A stretch of DNA of 64,000 nucleotides, taken from Azospirillum soli (GTDB taxonomy: Bacteria > Pseudomonadota > Alphaproteobacteria > Azospirillales > Azospirillaceae). A program made the position numbers and the translations under genes. Numbering within the stretch: the stretch's first letter is position 1; every line of letters begins with the position of its first letter. Below are positions 51,224 to 63,619 of this stretch, piece after piece. The stretch covers positions 1-64,000 of the forward strand of contig NZ_JAGINQ010000018.1 of NCBI RefSeq assembly GCF_017876165.1, read 5' to 3'. Below the pieces are notes generated by a model that had not been told where the DNA came from, did no database searches, and saw only the letters and a program-made list of their open reading frames with translations.

Positions 51224-52480
51224 TCATATTTTGGTCACGTCGTCCTGCGATCTCGGCTCATGCCGGGGGTCGAGCGGAACGGCCACGGGGGTGGTTTGCG
51301 GGACCGGTTGGAAGGAGCCCTGCTCGTCGGCCGGGACGGGCGGACGGACCTGCGTGCGCCACAACCCGAACAGCCCGGCGGCCAGCCCGCAGCCGACGAT
51401 GAAGACGAACAGCCCGGCCGGCCCGATCGCTTCCATCGTCGCCGAGGCAAGCATCGGACCGACCGTCGCTCCGACGGAGAAGGCGAGGATCAAGCCCCCA
51501 CTCGCCGCCACCAGCTCGGACCTGTCGACATGGTCGTTGGTGTGCGCCAGACACAGCGGGTAGAGCGTGAAGGACAGGCCACCGAACAGGACCGCCACAA
51601 GCAGCAGCCCCAACTGTCCGCCCAGGCCGGCCACGCCGATCATCCCAGCACTCACCGCCGCCAGTCCGAGGGACAGGCCGATGATGACGGCGCGTCGGTC
51701 GAAACGGTCGGACAGCCGCCCCAGAGGCCATTGCAGCAGCATGCCCCCGGAGATCAGCACGGTCATGAACAGCGCGGTCCCTGACACCCCGAAGCCGGAC
51801 GCCGTGCCGAACACCGGCGCCAAGCCGTAGATCGAGCCGATGACCATGCCGCTGACGAAGACGCCGGCAACCCCCAGCGGCGATGCCCGGTAGAGGCGGG
51901 CGAAGCTGAAGGACACGATGTCAGGCAGGGCGGGAGGGCTCGTGCGGGTCAACGCCACCGGCACCAGGGCCAGTGACAGCAGGATCGAGATCAGCATAAA
52001 GGCGATGGAACGCTCCGGGTCCTGCAGATTTAAAAGCTGCTGCCCGAGAGCGGTGGCACCGTATAGGGTGACCATGTAGAGCGACAGGAGCCGCCCGCGC
52101 GTTTCGTTGGTCGCGACGTCGTTCAGCCAGCTCTCGATGCACATGTAGAGACTGGCCATGCAGAACCCCTCCGTGATGCGCAACAGCGCCCAGAAGGTTG
52201 GATCGACGCTGAGCGCGTGCGCCAGGGACGCCGCCGACAGCACGGAAGCGGCGGCCGCGAAGGCGCGGATGTGTCCGACGCGGATGATGACCGTGTAGGC
52301 GAACAGCGATCCCGCGGTCAGACCGGCGAAATAGGCCGCTCCGACGATCCCGATGGCCAGCGACCCGAAGCCGGCGGCGTCCAGGCGCACGCTGACCAGT
52401 GTGCCGAGCCCGCCGTTGCCGAGCATGAGCAGGGCAACGCCGACGAGCAGCGAGCGGACGGTGCGGGTGGTGTTCGGCAT
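51224..52480 (-). CDS. MFS transporter (YcaD-like)
   Basis: 418 residues with 12 hydrophobic segments: LLVGVALLMLGNGGLGTLVS, GFCMASLYMCIESWLNDVAT, NETRGRLLSLYMVTLYGATA and the loop motif LQWPLGRLSDRFDRRAVIIG. The 'ESWLN...RGRLLSLYM' block is characteristic of the YcaD group of MFS permeases, whose cargo is unknown. A GGAGG site precedes the ATG. It is divergent from the BCCT gene across 198 bases, so both may share regulation. Confidence 0.82.
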   Translation of the reverse strand: MPNTTRTVRSLLVGVALLMLGNGGLGTLVSVRLDAAGFGSLAIGIVGAAYFAGLTAGSLFAYTVIIRVGHIRAFAAAASVLSAASLAHALSVDPTFWALLRITEGFCMASLYMCIESWLNDVATNETRGRLLSLYMVTLYGATALGQQLLNLQDPERSIAFMLISILLSLALVPVALTRTSPPALPDIVSFSFARLYRASPLGVAGVFVSGMVIGSIYGLAPVFGTASGFGVSGTALFMTVLISGGMLLQWPLGRLSDRFDRRAVIIGLSLGLAAVSAGMIGVAGLGGQLGLLLVAVLFGGLSFTLYPLCLAHTNDHVDRSELVAASGGLILAFSVGATVGPMLASATMEAIGPAGLFVFIVGCGLAAGLFGLWRTQVRPPVPADEQGSFQPVPQTTPVAVPLDPRHEPRSQDDVTKI

Positions 52481-52678
52481 GAAACCTCCGGAATGGGTGA
52501 AGGGTGCGGCGCACGTCGATGGAGCGCGGGACAGCTCCGGAGATGCCGGCGCGGGCGACGGTCCTCCACGGTGCGCATGTGGTCCCGGCGTTGCAACACT
52601 CTCGCCATCGCATCGTTGACCTGTGAGGCATCGCGCTGCCCCGCGCGCCGAGCCGGCAGCCCGACTCCGGAGACGCAC

Positions 52679-54666
<1,988 letters not shown>

Positions 54667-54667
<1 letters not shown>

Positions 54668-55197
54668 TGGAACGACACACGGCGCCGGTCGAACTCCGCC
54701 ACGAGCATTTCCGGCAGATCTATTTGAGCGAACGCTCGCGTCGGGAATCGATCCGCAGCAGCATCGGGACGCCGGTCGCGGCGATTTCCTTTTCCGTGTT
54801 CGCGCTCGGCAATCTGGCGTCGCGTTTCGACGCGAGCCGCTTGGCCGAGCCCACGTCGCTCGCCATCGCCGTGGCGGCCTGCGCCAGCGTCGTCGCGCTG
54901 CTCGGCGCGGTCTATCAGGTCGTCATGGTGGAATGGCTGTTCGTCCACCACGAGCCGCCCCGGCTCGCCAGCTTGGTCGAGGCGGAACGGCGGATGCGGG
55001 CCGAGTGTGGCGAGGAGGGCGTGGCGTTGGGCATGGTGGAGCTGATGACCGCCAGCTATTCCATCGCCTTCGAGCAGTATCTGTGGGGCAATACGGTCAG
55101 CGCCCGCAGCCGGACCTGGGCGCTGAGACTCGTTCTGCTGTCTCTGATGTTTCTGGCGTTCGGTTTCCTGTTGCTGCCGTTTCAGCAGGTGGGGTGA
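54667..55197 (+). CDS. Unrecognised small membrane protein coupled to the BCCT gene
   Basis: 176 residues; its ATG overlaps the BCCT stop as TGATG. The N-terminal 30 residues are charged (HEHFRQIYLSERSRRESIRS). Two hydrophobic helices follow (TPVAAISFSVFALGNL; SLAIAVAACASVVALLGAVY) and a third is near the C-terminus (ALRLVLLSLMFLAFGFLLLP), separated by an amphipathic loop. I know no family for it. The tight coupling suggests an accessory or regulatory subunit of the transporter (inference). Confidence 0.7.
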
Positions 55198-55201
55198 GCG
55201 C

Positions 55202-55435
55202 ATGGGCTGGTTCCGCCGCATCCTCTCCCGCCAGCGCCGCTCGGGCGTCTTCGGCCCTGTCCCGGCTTGGGGGCGCCCCCGCCTGCGGGATGCCTGCCGC
55301 CGCCTTTCCGACCAGGAGGAGGCCATGCGGGAGCTGTTCGGGCTACCCGTAGCGCCGCGCCTGATGCTGGCCGACGAGGAGCTGGCCGTCCTCATCGACG
55401 CCGAGGAGCGCCGCGCCATCGAGGGGGACGGCTGA
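55202..55435 (+). CDS. Small basic/acidic protein, end of the BCCT operon
   Basis: 77 residues beginning four bases after the membrane-protein gene with a weak GTGAGCGC spacer. The start is basic (MGWFRRILSRQRRSGVFG) and the C-terminal half acidic (LADEELAVLIDAEERRAIEG). No family recognised. It overlaps the 3' part of the antisense sensory-transducer-like frame; its position in a tight operon favours it as the real gene there. Confidence 0.5.
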   Translation: MGWFRRILSRQRRSGVFGPVPAWGRPRLRDACRRLSDQEEAMRELFGLPVAPRLMLADEELAVLIDAEERRAIEGDG

Positions 55436-55942
55436 CCTCTTTGTGTCTCTATGGCAAATAGAAATTAGAAAATGCGGGGTGTTGCCAACCGCCGGACACG
55501 GACGATGCCCGCGCTCGCCCTGTCGCTCTCCCTGGTCTCCGTTCCGCTGTCGGCCCCGCTGATCGCGGAATCCCGAAAAAAAAGCCGCGCCATGGCGGCC
55601 GGTCACCGCCGAAATCTTGATGGACGCGAGCAGCGGAAAATCCGGCCCGTCCGCCTCGACGACACTGGAATAGGGTGTGCCCAGCGGCACGGGCTCAGGG
55701 TCCGAGAGGAGGTTCATGCGCACATGGTTGGTGCGCCGCGCGCCGACCCGCATACGGCAAGGGCCGGCGGGTTCGCGGTCGGTGAAGTAGAGCGTGATCC
55801 GTACCTCCACCTCTCGGTCACCGGCGTTGAGGATGCACAGCCCCTCGTAGCTGGTCAGTTCCGGCTCGGGACCGTGGCTCCAGGCCGGGATGTAACCGTC
55901 GGAAATGGCCCAGCGGGTGTGGCCGATGGGGGTGACGCTCAT
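55343..55942 (-). CDS. Sensory-rhodopsin-transducer-like protein with abnormal C-terminus
   Basis: Residues 1-~95 match the Anabaena sensory rhodopsin transducer family: IGHTRWAISDGYIPAWSHGP, EPELTSYEGLCILNAGDREV, TLYFTDREPAGPCRMRVGAR and RTNHVRMNLLSDPEPVPLGT. In that family the next residues should be a conserved 'PxVVQHTRLDSRQ' strand and a short end at ~125 residues. Here, after VVEADGP, the sequence changes to unrelated low-complexity protein that runs on to ~199 residues and is antisense to the small gene at 55,202-55,435. The 3' end is probably lost or frameshifted. No rhodopsin gene is nearby; many members act without one, perhaps binding carbohydrate or DNA. Confidence 0.6.
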   Translation of the reverse strand: MSVTPIGHTRWAISDGYIPAWSHGPEPELTSYEGLCILNAGDREVEVRITLYFTDREPAGPCRMRVGARRTNHVRMNLLSDPEPVPLGTPYSSVVEADGPDFPLLASIKISAVTGRHGAAFFSGFRDQRGRQRNGDQGERQGERGHRPCPAVGNTPHFLISICHRDTKRSAVPLDGAALLGVDEDGQLLVGQHQARRYG

Positions 55943-56235
55943 TGAATCGCTCCTGCCTATTCGGCGGCGTGCGGTGCCCGCTCCTGGTTGGTCAACGCGT
56001 GCGAGGACCGGCGGCGCAGCCCGTCACGCCAGACCTCGGCCCCTACGCCTTCCCGTACTATGGTTATGACTACGGATTCGAACCCGGCCAGGACTACTAC
56101 GGCCTGCCCTACGACAGCGCGGATGTCGGCACGTCGAGCCGGTTCGACGCGAACCGCATGGACACCGCGGTCATCGGTTCGGGCCGCCCGTCGCGGCAGC
56201 CCCGGCCGCCGTGCCGGACGAGGCTGTTCGCGTAG
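55942..56235 (+). CDS. Doubtful frame with a Tyr-rich stretch
   Basis: 97 residues, no ribosome site, start touching the divergent start of the previous gene. The middle part, GPYAFPYYGYDYGFEPGQDY and YGLPYDSADVG, has a composition unlike random GC-rich sequence and recalls low-complexity Tyr/Gly surface proteins. It could be a fragment of a longer lost gene. I would not assign a function. Confidence 0.2.
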   Translation: MNRSCLFGGVRCPLLVGQRVRGPAAQPVTPDLGPYAFPYYGYDYGFEPGQDYYGLPYDSADVGTSSRFDANRMDTAVIGSGRPSRQPRPPCRTRLFA

Positions 56236-56243
56236 CGGGCCTT

Positions 56244-58531
56244 TCAGTCTCCGCGATTGCGTCTCAATCCTTCGAGGATCTTGTCCACCGTGATCGGCAG
56301 GTCGCACACGCGCACGCCCGTCGCGTGGAAGATCGCGTTGGCGATGGCGGCCGGAACGCCGACGATGCCGATCTCCCCCACCCCCTTGGCGCCCAGCGGG
56401 TTCACCACCTCGTCGTGCTCCTCCACGAAGATCACGTCGATGTCGTGCACGTCGGCGTTCACCGGGATGTGGTACTCGGCGATGTCGTGATTCATGTAGC
56501 GGCCGAGCGTGTGGTCGGTGAAGGTCTCCTCCTCCAGCGCCATGCCGATGCCCCAGACCACCGCGCCCATGATCTGGCTGCGCGCGGTCTTGGGGTTGAT
56601 GATGCGGCCGGCGGCGATGGCACTGACGACGCGGGTGACCTGCACCGTGCCCAGACCCTCGTCCACCCGCACCTCGGCGAAGATCGCCGAATGGGTGCCG
56701 AGCGCGTGGCGCGACCGCGCCAGGAGGTAGGGGACCGAGCGCGCCTCTTCCTCAATGGTCAGCAGTTCGGAAGCCCGCATCACGTCGGTGATCGACACGC
56801 GCCGCGACGGGTCGGCCTTGGCGACCAGATGGCCATCCGCGAAGACCACCTCCTGGTTCCCGATCCCGGCCAGCGGCCCGCCTTTCATTTTGGACGCCGC
56901 CGTTACCAGTCGGTCGCGCACCCGGTCGCAGGCCGCTTTCACCGCCGATCCGACCGACGACACCGTCCACGACCCGCCCTCGATGGGCGCCATCGGCAGC
57001 GAGGAGTCGCCGAGGTGGAAGGTCACGTCCTTGACGGACAGCCCCAGCACGTCGGCGGCGATCTGCGTCATCACCGTGTAGGTGCCGGTGCCGATGTCGG
57101 CGGTGGCGCTGCCAACCGTCAGCCTGCCGTCTACGCCCAGAGTCGCTTTGGCGACCGCCTGCCCCTGCATGGCGTCCCACACGCCCGACGCCATGCCCCA
57201 GCCGATGAGCTGCCGCCCCTCCCGCATGGAACGCGGCTTCGGGTTACGCTTCGCCCAGCCGAACCGCTCTGCCCCCTGCTGGAAGCAGGCGCGCAGTTCC
57301 TTGCTGGAGAATGGCTTGCCGGTGTTCGGATCGGTGTCCGTGTAGTTCTTCAGCCGCAGCTCAACCGGGTCCATGCCCAGCTTGTGGGCCAGCTCGTCCA
57401 TGGCGATCTCAAGCGCGGGGACGCCGGTGGCGGCACCCGGCGCACGCTGGTCGAGCGGCGTGTGCACGTCGAGGCGGCAGAGCTTGTAGTCGAGCCGGAC
57501 GTTGTCGCATTTGTACTGCTGACCCGACCAGTTGACGACGATCTCGACGTAGTTCTCGTTCTGGGAGCTTTCCTGCACCGCCTCGTGGATCAGCGCGGTT
57601 AGCGTCCCGTCCTTGCGGGCGCCCAGCGCCACGCGCTGGATGGTCTCCGGCCGGTGGCCGAAGCTGAACATCTGCGGGCGCGACAGCTCGACCCGGACGG
57701 AGCGCTTGAGCTGCGTGGCCGCCAGCACGGCCATGAACAGCTGGTGCTGCGGCCGCAGGCCGGAGCCGAAGGCGCCGCCGACGAAGGGAGAGAGCACCCG
57801 GACGTCGGACTTCGACAGGTTGAAGACGTTGCAGATCCAACTGTGGCTGTTCTGCGCGCCTTGGGTCTTGTCGTAGACGGCGAGCGTCCCGTCCTCGTGA
57901 TGGATCACCGTGGAGGCGTGCATCTCCATCGGGTTGTGGTGCTCGGTGGCCTGGGTGAATTCCAGATCCACGCTCACCTCCGCCTCGGCCAGCGCCCTGT
58001 CGGCGTCGCCGCGCGGCTTGGGCGGCGGCTGGAACCCTCCCTTGTCCTTGCCGGGGGTGAAGGTGTCGTCGCGATGGGCGTGCAGGTCGGTGCGGTGGGG
58101 TGCGGCCTCATACTCGACCTGCACGAGGCGGGCGGCGTAGCGGGCCAGCTCGAAGCTTTCGGCCACCACCAGCGCCACCGGTTGCAGGGAGTGGATGATC
58201 TCGGCGTCGTACAGCGGCCGGAAGGGGGAGCCCTTGGGCGCGTCGTCGTCCTTCCACTTGCGGTCGAACCAGGCGAGGCTCGGCCGGTTCTCGTGGGTGA
58301 AGACGTGCAGCACGCCGGGCAGCGCCAGCGCCGCGCTGGTGTCGATGCGCGTGATGCGCCCGCGCGCGATGGTGCTGGACACGATGTAGCCGTGCGCAAG
58401 GCCGGGGGCGCTGAACTCGGCCGCGTATTTGGCGCCGCCGGTGACCTTCAGGCGGCCGTCCACGCGGCTGACCGGCTTGCCGATCTGGGCGCCGGGCTCG
58501 CGCAGGACGTCGGGGATGCTGGGCTTGGCGA

Positions 58532-58535
<4 letters not shown>
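56244..58535 (-). CDS. paoC: Aldehyde oxidoreductase, molybdenum-binding subunit (PaoC/XdhA type)
   Basis: 763 residues of the xanthine dehydrogenase large-subunit family. Landmarks: GKPVSRVDGRLKVTGGAKYA at the N-terminus, the molybdopterin-binding PFVGGAFGSGLRPQHQLFMA, RAPGAATGVPALEIAMDELA, and the active-site Glu in GAKGVGEIGIVGVPAAIANA. The overall order and the small iron-sulphur subunit match E. coli PaoABC, a periplasmic aldehyde oxidase, but no Tat signal is seen on the small subunit here, so it may be cytoplasmic. It overlaps the FAD subunit gene by ATGA. Confidence 0.9.
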
Positions 58536-59520
<985 letters not shown>

Positions 59521-59524
<4 letters not shown>

Positions 59525-60015
59525 GCCCCGCCCTCCCCCATCACCTGCCGGATCGCCTTGACGATGTTGGGATAGGCGCCGCAGCGGCAGAGGTTGCCGC
59601 TCATCAGCTCGCGGATGTCGTCGTCGGTTTTGGCCTTGCCCTCGGCCAGCAGCCCGGCGGCCGAGCAGATCTGCCCCGGCGTGCAGTAGCCGCACTGGAA
59701 GGCGTCGTTCTCGACGAACGCCTTCTGGAGCGGGTGGAGCGTGTCGCCGCTCGCCAGCCCTTCGATGGTGGTCACCGAGCGGCCGTCCTGCATCACCGCC
59801 AGCGTCAGGCAGGAATTGATCCGCCGCCCGTCCACCAGCACCGTGCAGGCCCCGCACTGGCCATGGTCGCAGCCCTTCTTCGTCCCGGTCAGGTCGAGGT
59901 GCAGGCGCAGCGCGTCCAGCAGGCTGGTCCAGGGGGCGACCTGGAGCGTCGTCTCGACCCCGTTGACCGTCAGCGTGACCGCCATGACCTCTGGCGGAGG
60001 AGGTGCAAATCCCAT
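59521..60015 (-). CDS. paoA: Aldehyde oxidoreductase, 2Fe-2S subunit
   Basis: 164 residues from ATG 60,015; ATG 59,985 (MAVTLTVNGVETTL) would give the core only. Two [2Fe-2S] motifs are complete: GCDHGQCGACTVLVDGRRIN in the plant-ferredoxin-like domain, and QCGYCTPGQ with LCRCGAYPNIVKAI in the helical domain. E. coli PaoA carries a Tat signal; none is visible here. First gene of the operon. Confidence 0.9.
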
Positions 60016-60215
60016 TGGATGCGGCATGAGAACTCCAGCGGCGGATACCGAGCGTGCCGCCGTGCAACAGGATGACGGCGGAGACGTTCCGAAGGCGACG
60101 ATCGCGACGCCTCGGGCGGTATGCTGCTGACCTCGCATGCAACCCGACGATTCCAATGGCCATCGGCCACCCGGCGGGCGCCCTTTGCGGCTGCTGGTGA
60201 TCGCCGGTTCCGACC

Positions 60216-60242
60216 GGCGTTTGATGGAAACCGTCAAACGCC
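60216..60242 (-). terminator. Hairpin terminator after the CoA-transferase gene, repeat-family member
   Basis: GGCGTTTGATGG (60,216-60,227) pairs with CCGTCAAACGCC (60,231-60,242) through one G-T pair around AAA. On the minus strand the stop of the CoA-transferase is followed by GATACCGAAGGCGTTTGA, the same string that follows the TonB receptor stop. The rest of 60,016-60,257 holds no gene. Confidence 0.65.
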
Positions 60243-60257
60243 TTCGGTATCACACAA

Positions 60258-61463
60258 TCAGGCGACGATGCCGGCGTCGTGCAGGCGGCCGATCTCGGCC
60301 GCGGGCAAGCCGAGCAGGTCGGCCAGCACCGCATCGGTATCCTGCCCCAGCCGAGGTGCCGGGCGATGGTCGGTGCGTTCCCCCAGGCCGGGAAAGCTGA
60401 GGGGCGAGCCAGGAACCAGCAGCGGTCCGACCTCCGGCTGGTCGATCTGGCGGAACAGGGGATTGGCGGTGGAGCAGCGCGCGTCTTCCGTCACCAACTG
60501 GCCGAAATCCCGGTAAGGGCCCCACAGCACTCCCGCCCCGGCAAAGGCGCCCTCCACCTCGGATAGGGTGCGCGCGACGAACCAGGGGGCGAGCACCGCA
60601 GAAATCGCGTCGCGCGCCAAGAAACGCCCCCCCTCGTCGTCCATGTCCACGTCCATCAGCGGACCGATCATCGCCAGCCGGTCGGTCAGTCCGGTCGCCT
60701 TGCCCAGCGCCTTCCACTGGCGGTTCGAGATGGCGACGACCATCACCCGCCGGCCGTCGGCGGTGGCGAAGTCGCGGCCGTAAGCGCCGTAGAGATCGTT
60801 GCCCATCGGCGGACGCACGGTGCCGTTCACGCGCACGTCGGCGAGGTAACCCAGGTTGCCGACGGTCGCCAGCATCACGTCTGCCAGCGCCACCGTCACT
60901 TCCTGTCCCCGGCCGGTGCGGCGGCGGTGCCGCTCAGCCGCCAGCAGCCCGGTCGCGAGATAGAGGCCAGCGGCCACGTCCCAGGCCGGCAGCACATGGT
61001 TCACCGGCTCGCCACCCCGGCCGGTCGCCATCGGAAAGCCACTGGCGCAATTGACGGTGTAATCCACCGCTGCGGAACCATCCGGATTGCCGGTCAGCCG
61101 CAGCATGATCAAGTCGTCGCGTCTGGCGGACAACGCTTCATACCCCATCCAACCGCTGGCCGGCAGGTTGGTCAGCAGGAAGCCCGCGTTCTCGCCCGAG
61201 GCGGTGATGATCGCCTGCGCGATCTCCCGCCCCTCCGGCCGGTCGAGCGCCAGCGTCACCGACCGTTTCGCCTTGTTCAGCGCGGTCCAATAGAGGCTGG
61301 TGCCATTCGGCGCCACCGGCCAGCGCCGATAGTCGATGTTGCCGCCGATGGGGTCGATGCGGATCACCTCCGCGCCCAGTTGGGCCAGCGTCATGCCGCC
61401 CAGCGGAGCGGCGACGAAGGCCGACACCTCGACGACGCGCAGATCGGAGAGAAGCGAGGACAT
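60258..61463 (-). CDS. mct: Class III CoA-transferase, 2-methylfumaryl-CoA isomerase-like
   Basis: 401 residues from ATG 61,463; ATG 61,478 adds five. The blocks SAFVAAPLGGMTLAQLGAEV, IRIDPIGGNIDYRRWPVAPN, VNHVLPAWDVAAGLYLATGL, LAAERHRRRTGRGQEVTVAL, NDLYGAYGRDFATADGRRVM and NRQWKALGKATGLTD match Chloroflexus mesaconyl-CoA C1-C4 transferase (Mct) as I recall it, far better than general CaiB/BaiF enzymes. Mct moves CoA within 2-methylfumaryl-CoA in the 3-hydroxypropionate bicycle. Its partner enzymes are not seen here, so it may serve acetate/propionate or itaconate-type metabolism (inference). Confidence 0.75.
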   Translation of the reverse strand: MSSLLSDLRVVEVSAFVAAPLGGMTLAQLGAEVIRIDPIGGNIDYRRWPVAPNGTSLYWTALNKAKRSVTLALDRPEGREIAQAIITASGENAGFLLTNLPASGWMGYEALSARRDDLIMLRLTGNPDGSAAVDYTVNCASGFPMATGRGGEPVNHVLPAWDVAAGLYLATGLLAAERHRRRTGRGQEVTVALADVMLATVGNLGYLADVRVNGTVRPPMGNDLYGAYGRDFATADGRRVMVVAISNRQWKALGKATGLTDRLAMIGPLMDVDMDDEGGRFLARDAISAVLAPWFVARTLSEVEGAFAGAGVLWGPYRDFGQLVTEDARCSTANPLFRQIDQPEVGPLLVPGSPLSFPGLGERTDHRPAPRLGQDTDAVLADLLGLPAAEIGRLHDAGIVA

Positions 61464-61503
61464 GGCGAGCGGTTCCATGTGAGGAGAATGTGGACGATGC
61501 GCT

Positions 61504-61679
61504 TAAAGCGAATTTGCATTCGCTTTAGATTCATATGGCCTTACTCGCCGGCTCTCAGCGGATGCCTTTGGCATCCGCCTGCCGCCAGCGGGAACTGCGT
61601 TCCCGCGAGAGGCCGGGCTTCGGACGCACGAGCGTCCGGGACCGCCGTCGCGGTCCAAAGCGGATCAAAATCCGCTTTA
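61504..61679. repeat. Array of six consecutive perfect hairpins (REP/MITE-like element)
   Basis: Six perfect stems follow one another in 176 bases: TAAAGCGAAT/ATTCGCTTTA (61,504-61,527), GCGGATGCC/GGCATCCGC (61,558-61,578), GCGGGAAC/GTTCCCGC (61,588-61,606), CGGACGC/GCGTCCG (61,621-61,638), GGACCGC/GCGGTCC (61,639-61,656), AAAGCGGAT/ATCCGCTTT (61,657-61,678). Loops are 3-4 bases. The first and last hairpins are variants of each other and bound the element. It occupies the 334-base gap between the SDR stop and the CoA-transferase start, which holds no gene. Such an array is most likely a dispersed genomic repeat with RNA structure. Confidence 0.85.
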
Positions 61680-61797
61680 GGGAAAACTGCGGCATCGCCG
61701 CATTCCCCTTCATCCCCACCCTTCTCCCACAAGAGGAGAAGGGCCGCGGGTGGCGGGAAGGATCATCAAATGACCCGGTGGAGAAACAACGAGGTCG

Positions 61798-62550
61798 TCA
61801 CACGCAACGGCCGCCGTCGATCTCCAGCACCACGCCGGTCAGGAAGGCCGCCTCGTCCGACGCGAGGTAAAGGGCCGCGTTGGCGACGTCGGTCGGCTGG
61901 CCCAGGCGGCCGAGCGGGACGATCCCCAGCATGCGCGCCCGCTTCTCCGGGGTATCGCCACCCATGAAGGTCGCGAGCAGCGGCGTCTCGGTGGCAACCG
62001 GTGCCAGGGCGCAGACGCGGATGTTGTCGGGCGCCAGTTCCAGCGCCAGCGACTTGGTGATGTTGTGCACGGCCCCCTTGGTCGCGTTGTACCAGACCAG
62101 CCCCGGACGGGGCCGCAGCCCGGCGGTGGAGCCGAGATTCAGGATCACGCCGGACTTCTGCGCCCGCATGGTCGCGACCACCGCCTTGGAATAGAGGTAG
62201 ATCGACTTGACGTTCAGCGCGAAGACGCGGTCGAACTCCTCCTCGGTGACGTTTTCGAACGGGCCGTTGGCGTGGGTGGAGCCGGCGTTGTTGACCAGAA
62301 TGTCAAGCCGCCCGAACGTCTCGACGGTGGTGGCGATGGTCATCTCGACGTCGGCCATGCTGGTCACGTTGGCCGGAATGCCGATGGCCGCCTCGCCCAG
62401 GCTGGCCGCGACCGACCGTGCGGCGTCGCCGTTGATGTCCACGACCGCCACGCGGGCGCCCTCGCGCACGAAGGTCTCGGCCATCGCGAGGCCCAGCCCC
62501 TGCGCCGCCCCGGTGATCAGGGCGACCTTGCCGTCCAGGCGCTTCGTCAT
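61798..62550 (-). CDS. Short-chain dehydrogenase/reductase
   Basis: 250 residues, classical SDR: TGxxxGxG as ALITGAAQGLGLAMAETF, NNAG in LDILVNNAGSTHANGP, catalytic Ser in NLGSTAGLRPRPGLV and the YxxxK as VWYNATKGAVHNITKSLALE, then VATETPL and the C-terminal TGVVLEIDGGRCV. NAD preference is suggested by Asp in VAVVDINGDA. Family members oxidise sugars, steroids or 3-oxoacyl intermediates; no specific substrate is readable. It lies downstream of a LysR gene in the same direction. Confidence 0.88.
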   Translation of the reverse strand: MTKRLDGKVALITGAAQGLGLAMAETFVREGARVAVVDINGDAARSVAASLGEAAIGIPANVTSMADVEMTIATTVETFGRLDILVNNAGSTHANGPFENVTEEEFDRVFALNVKSIYLYSKAVVATMRAQKSGVILNLGSTAGLRPRPGLVWYNATKGAVHNITKSLALELAPDNIRVCALAPVATETPLLATFMGGDTPEKRARMLGIVPLGRLGQPTDVANAALYLASDEAAFLTGVVLEIDGGRCV

Positions 62551-62656
62551 TCTTGCTTCCTCCCCAAGGGATTATGTGGTGATGGGGAGGCTATCCGCGG
62601 CGCACGCGCCGTGCTATGGACCATCCGTCATAGCTGCTATCAGCCCGCACAGCGTG

Positions 62657-63619
62657 TCATCCGGCGCTGTTCTCTCCGGCGCTGCCGGGAGCGACGACCT
62701 TGCCCTTCAGCACGCCGTTGGCAACGCATTTCGCCACCTCGGCATGGATCAGCCGCAGCAGGGCGCGCGTCGCCTTCGACACCGGCTGATGCAGCGGGGT
62801 CGCGGTGACCAGCATGGCGTGCATGTCCTTCGACGTGACCTCGCGCGCGATCAGCCGGCCTTGGCGCACCTCGCGGTGGACGGCGCCGAAGGGCAGGATG
62901 GTCGAGCCCATTCCCTCCTCCACCAGCTGCTTGATGGCGGTGACGGAATCGATCTCCATATCGACCTGGAGGTCGATGTCGGCCCGCCGCACCGCCGCGT
63001 CCACCACCCGGCGCAAGCCGTTCTCAAGGCCCGGCAGCACGAAGCGCAGATCACCCAGCGTCTCCACCCCGACCGGCCCGTCGTTCCCGGCGGCGTCCGT
63101 GTCCTTGGCGGATTGGACGAGCAGCAGGTTCTCCACGAGCAACGGAGATGACAGCATGCTGCGCCCGCGCCGCGCGTCGTAGAGCACGGCGAGGTCGAGG
63201 CGTCCGCCCTCGACCCATTCCAGCAGCGTGCCGCTGAACACCTCGTGGATGCGCAGCGTGGCGTCGGGGTAGTTCTCGTGGAAACGGCGGGCCAGCGGCG
63301 CCCCCAACGTGGCGCAGATCGACGGGGGGAGACCCAGCGTGACGGACCCGGTCAGCCGTTCCGACTGGTCCTGGATTTCCTCCTTGATCTCCGACAGCGC
63401 GCCCAGCAGATGACGGACCACATCATACAGCTTGCGCCCCTGCTGGGTCAGCGAGACGCCGCGCCCATGACGGTAGAACAGGCTGGTGCGCAGCTCGTGC
63501 TCCAGCTTCTGCACCTGCCGGCTGAGCGCCGGCTGGGTGATGCCAAGCTTGACCGATGCCTTGGAAAAGCTGCCAAGGTCAGCCACCTGAACAAAGTAGC
63601 GCAGTTCCAGAAGTTCCAT
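62657..63619 (-). CDS. LysR-type transcriptional regulator
   Basis: 320 residues from ATG 63,619 (MELLELRYFVQVADLGSFSK). The HTH ASVKLGITQPALSRQVQKLE is canonical and the wing follows (LFYRHGRGVSLTQQGRKLYD). The effector domain starts at SVTLGLPPSICATLGAPLAR; this phrase is typical of the Nac/CynR-like group. It sits between the SDR and the acyl-CoA dehydrogenase gene, all reading leftward, and may regulate either. Confidence 0.9.
   Translation of the reverse strand: MELLELRYFVQVADLGSFSKASVKLGITQPALSRQVQKLEHELRTSLFYRHGRGVSLTQQGRKLYDVVRHLLGALSEIKEEIQDQSERLTGSVTLGLPPSICATLGAPLARRFHENYPDATLRIHEVFSGTLLEWVEGGRLDLAVLYDARRGRSMLSSPLLVENLLLVQSAKDTDAAGNDGPVGVETLGDLRFVLPGLENGLRRVVDAAVRRADIDLQVDMEIDSVTAIKQLVEEGMGSTILPFGAVHREVRQGRLIAREVTSKDMHAMLVTATPLHQPVSKATRALLRLIHAEVAKCVANGVLKGKVVAPGSAGENSAG

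Noticed and set aside
61504..61679. CRISPR array
   Set aside because: The repeats are six different palindromes, with no identical repeats and no unique spacers of constant length; no cas genes are present.
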